A DNA stretch of 35,059 nt from Pseudobdellovibrionaceae bacterium (GTDB taxonomy: Bacteria; Bdellovibrionota; UBA1018; UBA6935). Shown here piece after piece: positions 1-7,272 of this stretch. Each line of letters opens with the position of its first letter. Position 1 is the first letter of the stretch. The stretch is from positions 1 through 35,059 of the forward strand of contig PBMP01000107.1 of the NCBI GenBank assembly GCA_002722705.1. Direction: 5' to 3'. Position numbers and translations under genes: made by a program. The notes under the pieces were generated by a model. It searched no databases and was not told the origin of the DNA. It saw nothing but the letters and a program-made list of their open reading frames with translations.

Positions 1-10
1 AGCTATTCAT
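1..10 (-). CDS. Start of a gene running off the left edge (first 3 codons only)
   Basis: On the minus strand an ATG at 10-8 is preceded by GAGGAG (plus-strand 17-22) at an ideal 6-base spacing. The coding sequence would begin Met-Asn-Ser and leave the window. Only the start signal is visible, so nothing can be said about function. It would be divergent from the gene beginning at about 217. Confidence 0.45.
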
Positions 11-156
11 TAAGATCTCCTCATTAAAATTAATTGCTTGTTCAACTTTTTATTCTAATGATTTGATCGAATAGCTCTACTTTTTACCCACCTTAAAGCG
101 GCATGAACCAGTAATTACAAAACAAAAAGTGGGAGTAAGCGCGGTCACAAAATAAT

Positions 157-181
157 AGGAATGCCCCACCATCACATTCCT
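157..181. terminator. Small hairpin in the 200-bp gap before the first full gene
   Basis: AGGAATG (157-163) pairs perfectly with CATTCCT (175-181) around an 11-base loop. No good T-run follows, so it could be a weak terminator or a leader hairpin. The rest of 11-210 holds no recognisable gene. Confidence 0.25.
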
Positions 182-216
182 TATTTGAACCTACATGCTT
201 ATAGAAAATTTTGGCA

Positions 217-771
217 ATGAAGACACAAAAGTTCGCGGAAAGTTTTAACAAAATCAAAATTGCTGAAATTCAAATCAACACATCCATAGAGATGCTTTTC
301 GAAAACAAACACCCAGTTTCTATCCACACAGTGGCTTCTGCAGGCTTTAGAATAGTTCGCGATTTAGCAGAGCTAAAAAATATTGAAGAATACATACAAA
401 TAAAGGACCACATTAAAACTGGGATGGAAAAAGAGTTTTGGAAATATATAAACCGCCCTTCAAATTACTTTAAACATGCGGACAAAGACCCAGAAAAAAC
501 TTTTGATGGTATAGACGAAAAAGTAAATGAATTTACAATTCTTTGGGCCATTAGAATCTATCGTGGATTAGGGGGACAGCTTTCTGTTGAAATGCGTGGT
601 TTCTTAGCTTGGTTTATGTGTCTCTACCCAGACTTAATGACGGACGGCTCTTTAAAGGCCCTAATACAAACAAATATGAATCAAGTGAATACAAATAATT
701 TTTCTAGAGCAGAGCTTTTAAGCGTGGGAAATATTAGCGTTAAAAATATGAGAGGCAGTTTGCCTACCTGA
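217..771 (+). CDS. Conserved hypothetical protein (184 aa)
   Basis: The frame is open from a TTG at 211, but an ATG two codons later (217) is the more likely start, giving 184 residues. There is no signal peptide or membrane segment, so it should be cytoplasmic. The N-terminal half is mostly helical, with a segment around residues 30-50 containing KHPVSIHTVASAGFRIVRDL. I recall this type of His/Ala-rich segment from uncharacterised proteobacterial proteins often found in accessory DNA, but I cannot give a function. No clear ribosome binding site is visible. It converges with the minus-strand gene ending at 783, with only 11 bases between them. Confidence 0.7.
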   Translation: MKTQKFAESFNKIKIAEIQINTSIEMLFENKHPVSIHTVASAGFRIVRDLAELKNIEEYIQIKDHIKTGMEKEFWKYINRPSNYFKHADKDPEKTFDGIDEKVNEFTILWAIRIYRGLGGQLSVEMRGFLAWFMCLYPDLMTDGSLKALIQTNMNQVNTNNFSRAELLSVGNISVKNMRGSLPT

Positions 772-782
772 AAGCTGTCATC

Positions 783-2450
783 TCAGCTATCAGTCTTCTT
801 AACGCTCATTTTTCTTTCAGTTTTTCTCCATGGATTCTTTTGAATGAGCACTAAATTGTCTGAATCAAAAGTTGTATTTGCAGGCAACATATCGAGCGCT
901 TTTTCTTGATCTTTTTCATACAATTCCAAAAAATGTTCACGAAAATATTTATAAAATTTCCTACAAAAAACAGCTTCACGAGACTGCTTTGTTTTTTCAG
1001 GTATATATAAACCAAAAATAGAAATCATGACTCTGCTTAAGGCCGGATAATATCCCTTTTCCAAATTCTCATTTACCTTTTCTAAAATCAAAGGTTCTAG
1101 TCGGTTTTGAATTTGGCTGTGTATTTCCGTGCTTTCACCGATAGGATAAATTTTCATCCATAGGTCAATAACTAAAAATCTCAGTTGCTCATCATGTTTC
1201 CGCGTGTGGGCAGCGGACTCAAAAATTTCATAAGACCATTCGGCAATAAGTTTAAAAATTGAATGGTCATTTTTCTTATCAACTTCATTGCAGTATTTAA
1301 TAAAACTTTCCTCTCTCAAGTTTTCTACTTCGAGCATTTTGTCGATAATTTTCACCAGTGTTCTCTCGGAAACCCATAGATACTTATAGCCAAGGCACTC
1401 ACCAATATCAGAATCCGGATAGTCATCGATCCTATAGATATTGTGTTTGGGATACTCAACTAATGTCTTCCCCGGCGAATATATAGAAAACGAATGTTCG
1501 TAAAACCTACCTGCACTGAAATAAGCGTCTATCATCAAAAGAAACATCTTCGCGAAAGATTCGAATGTTTCTTCATCAATATTTTTTATCAATGTTGGAG
1601 ACCAAAACGATAGCGGTAAAAAACTCTCATTAACTTCAAAATCTGAAAACACTATATTTGACAAGGATTTAAAGCTCCCAAGACCCCAAAATTGTGTCTC
1701 TCTCCGGAAAATTGAATCCTCTTGTTGGATTCCCTGTTTGATTAACTCCCAAACAAATGGCTTGAAATATGTCCCACTACACTCTTGCTTCTTTGATTCG
1801 TTAACTAGCTTAGCAATTAAAGCAGGCTCCTTTCGTACTACTACCGAGCAAAAGAAGGGATCGGCCAAGACATCTATAATGCCAGATACGTAGGAAAACT
1901 CATTTGCGTGTGGATTTTCTTTTATTTGGTCAGTTTTAACCTTCCATTTTTCAACATCATATTTTTTTACAACGGCAACAAAATCAGGGATGAAATAAAC
2001 TAAATTTGCTGCGAGCTCAGCTAAATCTTTAGCTTCACCCTTAGCAATAACTCCCATAATTATATTGAGAAGCTTTTCAGGTCTCTTTTTGGAAAACTTC
2101 AGCTTCGAAACATAAATTCTTATAACCTGGATAACTGCTATCCCCAACACAATGGCCGCTAAAAACTCCCAAAAAATCGGATAACCTAAAAGCGGTACAG
2201 CATTACCAGGAATCAATGGAAGTATTCCGGCAAACAATACAAAAATTAAAGGCAGGGCAGCCCACAGCCAATAATATTTTTTAAGGTATCCTTCAAGCTT
2301 TGACTTCTTAAAAAGAGAGACCAGTTGAGTAAACGCTATCAACAGGGCGATCACTGAGATCGTATCGCCAAATGAAATTAAGTGAATATCCGGTTTATTT
2401 GGCAAATACTCACATGATCCCAATATCGCCAACCCCAAGCAGCTATCCAT
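783..2450 (-). CDS. Hypothetical membrane protein with three N-terminal helices and a large soluble domain (555 aa)
   Basis: Start ATG at 2450 is supported by a strong AGGAG seven bases upstream. Three hydrophobic segments lie near residues 27-47, 60-80 and 91-113. They are followed by about 440 residues of charged, mostly helical sequence with no motif I recognise, so the bulk is probably cytoplasmic. The first eight bases overlap the end of the HNH-like gene upstream on the same strand, so the two are almost certainly translationally coupled. A membrane-anchored protein coupled to an HNH-like protein in accessory DNA is an arrangement seen in phage-defence modules. That reading is inference; the sequence shows only topology and coupling. 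Confidence 0.75.
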   Translation of the reverse strand: MDSCLGLAILGSCEYLPNKPDIHLISFGDTISVIALLIAFTQLVSLFKKSKLEGYLKKYYWLWAALPLIFVLFAGILPLIPGNAVPLLGYPIFWEFLAAIVLGIAVIQVIRIYVSKLKFSKKRPEKLLNIIMGVIAKGEAKDLAELAANLVYFIPDFVAVVKKYDVEKWKVKTDQIKENPHANEFSYVSGIIDVLADPFFCSVVVRKEPALIAKLVNESKKQECSGTYFKPFVWELIKQGIQQEDSIFRRETQFWGLGSFKSLSNIVFSDFEVNESFLPLSFWSPTLIKNIDEETFESFAKMFLLMIDAYFSAGRFYEHSFSIYSPGKTLVEYPKHNIYRIDDYPDSDIGECLGYKYLWVSERTLVKIIDKMLEVENLREESFIKYCNEVDKKNDHSIFKLIAEWSYEIFESAAHTRKHDEQLRFLVIDLWMKIYPIGESTEIHSQIQNRLEPLILEKVNENLEKGYYPALSRVMISIFGLYIPEKTKQSREAVFCRKFYKYFREHFLELYEKDQEKALDMLPANTTFDSDNLVLIQKNPWRKTERKMSVKKTDS

Positions 2451-3408
2451 CAGCTTCTCCTGAAAAATATCTCTGAATAAATACTTGTGTTTTTTGTTTT
2501 GACGACTTGAGTTGATTCACTGTTAAATAATACGATCTAAATATTAATCTAAATCCTTTGAAAAGAAACTTTGGAATTCCTAAACTTGAAATATATTGAA
2601 GAAAATATTCTTCCATTACTTTTATTGCTAATTCAGCTTTTTCAGAGTCAGGGGCACTCTTTATGGAATCTTGAACTGACGCAGGAACTTTTAAAAATTG
2701 AAATACAGTTTCTAAATGAGGGGTAAGTGCACGATTAGCAGATTTAACAATCTCTTCCTCTGGTATACAAAGAACTAGTTCATATATAACTGGACCATGT
2801 TGAATTTTAGTATGAACTTCTTCCGGAAACACACCATCTTTTGCAAGCTTTATAACGCTATCACCGGGGACTCCCTTAGTAAGAACTCCCAATCCATTAT
2901 TTCTCATTATGTCGTATTTAACGAATCGTCCATCACCATTTATTTTTACTTTTAGATTCCTAAAACCTTCACCAGTTATAAAAATACTTCTTAAAATTTC
3001 AGGTATCTCATAGTCATATCTGTCTAACTGACAAGCGATATATTTTGCAAAATAACGAATAAAGTGAAGATAATCTAATGAGTCTCTGTTTGTGAAAAAT
3101 TCAGAAACTTCTATGTTGATTTCTTGGCAATTTTTCGACAGCTCTCTACCTATTTCTAAATGAACATATTTATCAAAGTCGGAAAAAATTAAATCAGCTC
3201 TCTGACTTCTTGAAGAGTTGCACTTAGAGCATAGGTTTTTCTTGGGCTTCAAGAGTTTATTTTTATAGCTTCTTACAGACTTTTCTTTTTCACCGTCTCT
3301 GATGTAAAGAGAAGGTCTATTGCCGAGGATATCTCTATATCTATCAGCTTTAAATATATGCTCACGCGTAGTCGCTTTTTCTTGATTACATAGAATACAG
3401 ATACCCAT
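2443..3408 (-). CDS. HNH-like zinc-finger protein (about 321 aa)
   Basis: From the ATG at 3408 the protein opens with CxxC (Cys4, Cys7), then Glu-His at 16-17 and a second CxxC followed by Asn (Cys60, Cys63, Asn64). This Cys-pair, EH, Cys-pair-N spacing is typical of HNH/McrA-type nuclease folds that hold a structural zinc, so nuclease activity is plausible. The remaining 250 residues are unrecognised. The frame is open up to 3480, but the extra 24 residues would overlap the upstream gene, and ATG 3408 has GGGG at suitable spacing, so I prefer the shorter form. The stop overlaps the start of the 555-residue membrane protein. Catalysis is inferred from the motif only. Confidence 0.65.
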   Translation of the reverse strand: MGICILCNQEKATTREHIFKADRYRDILGNRPSLYIRDGEKEKSVRSYKNKLLKPKKNLCSKCNSSRSQRADLIFSDFDKYVHLEIGRELSKNCQEINIEVSEFFTNRDSLDYLHFIRYFAKYIACQLDRYDYEIPEILRSIFITGEGFRNLKVKINGDGRFVKYDIMRNNGLGVLTKGVPGDSVIKLAKDGVFPEEVHTKIQHGPVIYELVLCIPEEEIVKSANRALTPHLETVFQFLKVPASVQDSIKSAPDSEKAELAIKVMEEYFLQYISSLGIPKFLFKGFRLIFRSYYLTVNQLKSSKQKTQVFIQRYFSGEADG

Positions 3409-3451
3409 TAAATCCCCGTCATAGTGACACGTCTTGCTACCATGTAATAAA

Positions 3452-4024
3452 TTATTTGTCCTCAAGTTTCTCTGTGACACGCTTCAAAATTTCACAAACT
3501 ACTCGCCCCTGCCACTTGCCTCTTCGCCTTTTAGTGGGAACGTTCATTGTATTGAGAATCTCAGCAATTTGCCTGTATGAAAATCCTTGCTCCCTCAGCT
3601 TCAACATTTTCTGAATAACTTCCTGCTCCCGCTTATGGGCAATGTATTTGCGACCTCTGATTTTCTCACCGTACCTCGATCCACGACTCTTACTAACGGG
3701 CTTGGATGGCTCACGAGTTGGTATTTCAAATTTTTTAAGATAATTAATTATCGTGCTCTTAGCACAACTAAGCTCCAACGCAATTTCTGCAGCAGACAAT
3801 CTGTATTCCAAGTACATTTTCTCAAGAAGATTTTTATTTTTGTAAGGCTTGATTGAAAACGGGATCGCATCTTCAAGAAAGATTGGCTCATCAAGCGTCT
3901 TTAGAAAGTCCTGATATTTTTTATCAAGTTCCTTATAACGTAAATTATCCTTCCTCTTTTTTGCCATGTACTTGCGATAGAATTTTCTCTGTTTTCTGGT
4001 CCATTTTTTGTCTTTCTCGCTCAC
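3452..4024 (-). CDS. HTH protein with a recombinase-like C-terminal helix-turn-helix (190 aa), intact paralog
   Basis: GTG start at 4024 with AGGGGA about ten bases upstream; an ATG at 3967 is an alternative. The N-terminus is very basic. A first HTH-like stretch (AAEIALELSCAKSTIINYL, residues about 74-95) is followed near residues 140-180 by LREQGFSYRQIAEILNTM, then PTKRRRGKWQ and VVCEILKR. That second pattern resembles the DNA-binding tail of large serine recombinases (IA..LN..g..T..g..W....V..IL), but no catalytic resolvase domain is present. It is a paralog of the upstream gene at 3945-4316, with shared blocks CAKST, EKxRxRxxxAHxREQE and ILKR. It probably binds DNA as a regulator or a recombinase accessory factor. 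Confidence 0.65.
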   Translation of the reverse strand: MSEKDKKWTRKQRKFYRKYMAKKRKDNLRYKELDKKYQDFLKTLDEPIFLEDAIPFSIKPYKNKNLLEKMYLEYRLSAAEIALELSCAKSTIINYLKKFEIPTREPSKPVSKSRGSRYGEKIRGRKYIAHKREQEVIQKMLKLREQGFSYRQIAEILNTMNVPTKRRRGKWQGRVVCEILKRVTEKLEDK

Positions 4025-4316
4025 GTTTTAAAATCCCCTGAATGACTCGACGATGCCATCGTCCTCTACCTCTCTTAGTAGACACCTTCAAGCTATTCAG
4101 GGTTTGTGCGATCTGTTCATAGGTGAAACCTTTGGACCGAAGCTCCATCATGTAAGCAATATTCTCTTGTTCACGCCGATGAGCTAAGACTTGCCGATGT
4201 CTTAACTTCTCACCGTACTTAAGACTTCTCGAAGTCTTAATAGGCTTTGAGGCTTCACGAATCGGAATTCCATGAAGCTTGAGATATTTCAAAACCGTGG
4301 ATTTCGCACAGCCCAA
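3945..4316 (-). CDS. 3' part of the upstream HTH paralog (frameshifted gene)
   Basis: This frame encodes LRSKGFTYEQIAQTLNSLKV, then STKRGRGRWHRRVIQGILKR, closely parallel to the neighbouring 190-residue protein. The only usable start here is a TTG at 4316, inside the first HTH. The same frame is open further upstream to a TGA near 4423, encoding ELYVENRLSAQECAVKLGCA, which also matches the paralog (MYLEYRLSAAEIALELSCA). The beginning of the protein therefore lies upstream, and a frameshift in the T-run at 4403-4406 connects it to the adjacent frame. Its last 80 bases overlap the start of the intact copy. Probably a pseudogene, or a sequencing/assembly slip. Confidence 0.5.
   Translation of the reverse strand: MGCAKSTVLKYLKLHGIPIREASKPIKTSRSLKYGEKLRHRQVLAHRREQENIAYMMELRSKGFTYEQIAQTLNSLKVSTKRGRGRWHRRVIQGILKRERERQKMDQKTEKILSQVHGKKEEG
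4219..4240. repeat. 22-base inverted repeat inside the HTH paralog
   Basis: TTAAGACTTC (4219-4228) and GAAGTCTTAA (4231-4240) are perfect reverse complements around a two-base centre. It lies in coding sequence (Lys-Thr-Ser-Arg-Ser-Leu-Lys), so it may be chance; an operator for the encoded DNA-binding protein is conceivable. Confidence 0.4.
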
Positions 4317-4384
4317 TTTGACCGCGCACTCTTGTGCAGATAGCCTGTTTTCGACGTATAATTCATGCGCGGTTACTCGATCAC

Positions 4385-4582
4385 TTAATGGATTTTTCCA
4401 AGAAAACGCATAATGTCGGTAACATATAAAGGGCGGTCAAGCGGTTCAAATAGTGGGTGGATTGGCCGACCATTTTTTTTGAAAATTAAATCCCTCAAAA
4501 CTGAAAAACGAAACAATCGCAAACACTTGAAACCACTAGAGGGGCTAAAGAAAAGCCCATCGAATCTTTCGGCGTATTTCAA
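4385..4582 (-). pseudogene. 5' part of the frameshifted HTH gene
   Basis: The end of this frame reads LDRPLYVTDIMRFLG, which aligns with LDEPIFLEDAIPFSI in the intact paralog. After the Phe codon the similarity continues in the frame of the downstream fragment (SWKN...ENRLSA against SIKP...EYRLSA). Restoring one T in the run at 4403-4406 joins the two pieces into one reading frame. Upstream of the match the sequence (about 45 codons back to the TAG at 4613) does not resemble the intact copy, and the only starts are TTG codons, so the original start is unclear. Confidence 0.4.
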
Positions 4583-4612
4583 AGTTTTGCTCCGTGGATG
4601 GGTACTTTTTTG

Positions 4613-5317
4613 CTACCTACGTTGGTTACCCAAGTTGAAAAGAAAAAGACCATTCTCTCGAACCGCTGCGTACCATGCGGTCGCTGCTTCTCCCTCAAGG
4701 GCACCGGCAATCTCCATAACAAAGTCCATGTCGCCAAAGCGCTTTGCAAGGTTCTGCGCGTGCTGTTCCCTCGTCCGGCTATAAAATTCAGAAGCGTTCC
4801 ACTCGCTATTAAAAATATCTCGGATTTTCGGAAGTGCCACAAACGCGATGTTCTCGTTTACGAGAACATCAGCCATAAATCCGTAAAGACCCTGCCGGTG
4901 CTTTCCAACATCCAAGGAAATTGGGGTCCGGGAGAGGTCACTAAAAAGATGCATCAGAATTTCAGGTAAATATTCAAGGTTTTCCCAGTCTTTATTTGGA
5001 AGGCGACCTGTTTCTTTGTCGCGAGAAGCTTCCTTTTTTCCGGTTAACTCAACAGCTGCATTAATGAGCCTGAATGCCTCTGGCGAGTAGTAAGTTAGTT
5101 CGTAGATGTGGACTAGCTGTTCAAAGGTTCCCAAACTGTAACCTAGATTCATTTCGACCAGGTAACGGAGTGGATACATGGCATCATCTATGTCGGGTCT
5201 CTCCATTTTGTAAATTTTTGCGCTTATTTTGGTCAACTCGCTTTTCACTTCAGCCAAGCTCGACATCACTTTTTGGCATTGAAACATACGGGGAGTCGGG
5301 ACCTCAATGCCGATCAT
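4613..5317 (-). CDS. Hypothetical protein, probably exported originally; signal peptide separated by a stop
   Basis: ATG at 5317 opens a 234-residue protein I do not recognise. It is soluble and mixed helical, with a Lys/Glu-rich N-terminal region. Translating upstream in the same frame gives RFLHVLAICTILLVCDASLA directly before the ATG, which is a textbook signal peptide with an Ala-x-Ala-like cleavage site. That stretch begins ATG-ATG-TAA at 5401-5393: two start codons, then a stop at codon 3. One base change (for example TAA from AAA) would give an intact exported protein starting at 5401. As written it is either a broken gene or a cytoplasmic form re-initiated at 5317, which lacks a good ribosome binding site. 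Confidence 0.5.
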   Translation of the reverse strand: MIGIEVPTPRMFQCQKVMSSLAEVKSELTKISAKIYKMERPDIDDAMYPLRYLVEMNLGYSLGTFEQLVHIYELTYYSPEAFRLINAAVELTGKKEASRDKETGRLPNKDWENLEYLPEILMHLFSDLSRTPISLDVGKHRQGLYGFMADVLVNENIAFVALPKIRDIFNSEWNASEFYSRTREQHAQNLAKRFGDMDFVMEIAGALEGEAATAWYAAVRENGLFLFNLGNQRR

Positions 5318-5555
5318 TGGGGTACTTGCTAGACTTGCGTCACAGACTAGTAAAATAGTACATATGGCTAAAACATGTAGAAAGCGGCCTAGTTACATCA
5401 TCTTGCGTTATACCGACCTTTATCTATGGTTCAATACGAGGCACTAATATTTTTCCCTTTTTAGAATATTTTAAAAAATTGGTCCTCAGCATTCAAAATG
5501 ATGGATCTATATTTACTCCGGCTCAATTTAAAGACAAAACGAGGTAGGTCGACGG

Positions 5556-5584
5556 TTTACAATGAATCTTTATTCTTGTAAAAC
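5556..5584 (+). promoter_or_regulatory. Possible sigma-70 promoter for the small secreted protein
   Basis: TTTACA (5556-5561) and TAAAAC (5579-5584) are separated by 17 bases and lie about 20 bases upstream of the gene's start. The -10 box is a poor match. The rest of the 5402-5605 gap shows no gene. Confidence 0.25.
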
Positions 5585-5605
5585 ATTAGTCTAGGAGGAC
5601 TATCT

Positions 5606-5989
5606 ATGAAATTGATTATAGCTATAATGCTAGGCGCCTTGAGCGCAACAGCTTTCGCTTCGGAGCCTCTCCTAATATGCGATATTGTCGAGTCAGACCA
5701 GTACCCAATAAACTTAATTGCAAGATGGAAATCAACAAGCCAGCCGAACCCTTTTCCAGATATTAAATACTACGGAGAATACGAGAATGAGCACATATTT
5801 ATAAAATGGGGGCTAAATTTAGACAATGTTCCAGGTCAGACTGACGATTATTTCTCTATCTTCTCATGGGAAAAGTGCGAAGAGTGCAATGGTGCCGGAG
5901 CCAGTATTAAAATTGAAGAAGGACAACCTGTTAAACTATCATACGGCACCGGCGGTGGTTACAAGGTTCATGTTCACTGTTATCAATAA
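5606..5989 (+). CDS. Small secreted protein (127 aa)
   Basis: A strong AGGAGG-type site (CTAGGAGGACTATCT before the ATG) fixes the start. Residues 1-18 form a Sec signal peptide (MKLIIAIMLGALSATAFA), leaving about 109 mature residues. The mature part has four cysteines: one near its start, a CEEC pair in the middle and one two residues before the end, so disulfides in the periplasm are likely. The fold looks beta-rich, with alternating aromatics and a Gly-rich YGTGGGYKVHVHC end. No family recognised. The isolated gene has its own strong translation signal and sits among other small exported proteins. Confidence 0.7.
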   Translation: MKLIIAIMLGALSATAFASEPLLICDIVESDQYPINLIARWKSTSQPNPFPDIKYYGEYENEHIFIKWGLNLDNVPGQTDDYFSIFSWEKCEECNGAGASIKIEEGQPVKLSYGTGGGYKVHVHCYQ

Positions 5990-6196
5990 AATGTGAAGTT
6001 TTCATAAAATTTGCTACATCTTAGTATATTAGTCAGCCTCTGAACTGCAAGCATAGAACTGGAGTCTAACACCCTTAAAAATTAGTTATTGAATCGTCTC
6101 TAAAATCAAGGCTTTAACTAAGTATGATAAAGGAGTCGACATATCAGAAATAGAAAAACCCGAAAAAGCTACAACAAAGAGTATAAACGAGAAATC

Positions 6197-6379
6197 GTGG
6201 AAGAATACCTCTCAGGAAGAACAGAAGTAGCTGAAAGACTTGAAATTAGCTTGAGACATTATCAGCGTTTGGAGACCGGCCAAGACACAACCGTAACTCT
6301 TCTCAGTAAGCTAGCTCAAGTATTCCCCGAAGCTGATTTTAGTGAGATTATCCACTCCCCCAAACTAAAGTCAGCATGA
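6197..6379 (+). CDS. Xre-like HTH fragment without a clear start (60 aa)
   Basis: The visible part, VAERLEISLRHYQRLETGQD followed by TTVTLLSKLAQVF, looks like an Xre-type helix-turn-helix. GTG at 6197 is the first conventional start, but the same frame is open back to the TAA at 6128 and encodes more plausible protein (KTRKSYNKEYKREIVEEYL), which resembles the start of a transposase-type HTH. A good AAAGGAG lies at 6129-6135 but is followed by ATA or ATC instead of ATG/GTG/TTG. Either a rare start codon is used or this is a decayed or recombined gene. Likely a DNA-binding remnant. Confidence 0.45.
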   Translation: MEEYLSGRTEVAERLEISLRHYQRLETGQDTTVTLLSKLAQVFPEADFSEIIHSPKLKSA

Positions 6380-6571
6380 TTCATCACTTCAGTGAAAAAC
6401 CTAAACTGAATTGTTGTCGTTGATTTTCTATTTTTCTCCTCTTTGGAAGTCTTTAATGGGGAGCACGAACAAACGCCATAAATCAAGCAGACGTTGACAG
6501 CTATAACTCACTGAGTTATTAATGTGCCCATTAGAAACTGATTTAAAAAAAGATTGATCGAAAGCTACGCA

Positions 6572-7021
6572 ATGAAAATGTTTATATTACTACTGTCCAT
6601 ATCTGCATTCTACTCTTCAATGGAGCTCAGCTATGCTGATGATTGTAAGGATTTTTCTGGATATTATTTTCACGCCAACATTCCTAATCAAAGCAGAGGC
6701 TCTGTTAGATTTTCAGTTAAGGTGATTCAACATGATTGCGATAACATTGACATCGAGGAACTTGCCAAGTCAGTCGAATATTCGTATGGAGAAAAATATA
6801 CAAAATATAAATATCTAGGATACTTCAAGGGAGCTTGTCAGGCTTCTGGGCGTAAGCTTTGGTGCGATAGAGGTTTTGGTCGCGGAAAAAGTTTTCGTCC
6901 AGGCCTTTGGAAGCTTAGATCTTACGATAAAATAAAACCTCCAATGGGATCTATGAACTATTATTTTATATATTCTACTAAGGCTAAATTTGAAAGATGG
7001 AAAGAAAGAGCATTAAATTAA
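6572..7021 (+). CDS. Small secreted protein (149 aa)
   Basis: The frame opens at a TTG (6554), but the ATG at 6572 gives a clean signal peptide (MKMFILLLSISAFYSSMELS, cleavage near YADD), so I use it. The mature part begins DDCKDFSGYYFHANIP and has four cysteines, consistent with a disulfide-stabilised periplasmic or secreted domain; the CxxFxGxY opening recalls small lipocalin-like beta proteins, but this is weak. No function can be assigned. It resembles the 127-residue secreted gene nearby in size and style but not in sequence. No strong ribosome binding site is visible. Confidence 0.65.
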   Translation: MKMFILLLSISAFYSSMELSYADDCKDFSGYYFHANIPNQSRGSVRFSVKVIQHDCDNIDIEELAKSVEYSYGEKYTKYKYLGYFKGACQASGRKLWCDRGFGRGKSFRPGLWKLRSYDKIKPPMGSMNYYFIYSTKAKFERWKERALN

Positions 7022-7272
7022 TAAAAGATTTGCCCTGATTCTTTAAGTTTTATTAGAATCTCGTTTTCTGCGTTGATGATGAATCCAGCTGCATGCTCCT
7101 CGCTCAAAGCGTCTTAGCAAATAAAACTCCTAATCCACAAAAAGTTCGAGTGGCATCCCGTAGAAAAGGTTGAAAAAATCTTAGCTTAAGGCGTCAAAAA
7201 AAATAGATTCATGCCTCAACTCTTTGTAATATTAAATTTTTTGCAGAAGTTTAAACGACAAGGAGAGACGAC

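Noticed and set aside
4403..4406. Programmed -1 frameshift site in the HTH paralog
   Set aside because: No X-XXY-YYZ slippery heptamer fits the frame; a simple T deletion explains the split better.
4413..4969. Plus-strand frames of 123 codons opposite the HTH and broken exported genes
   Set aside because: They are mirror frames of the minus-strand coding sequence, have no ribosome binding sites and no protein-like features.
7018..7115. Minus-strand peptide ALSEEHAAGFIINAENEILIKLK
   Set aside because: It reads like protein but is only about 30 codons after a stop, has no start codon, and no family is recognisable.
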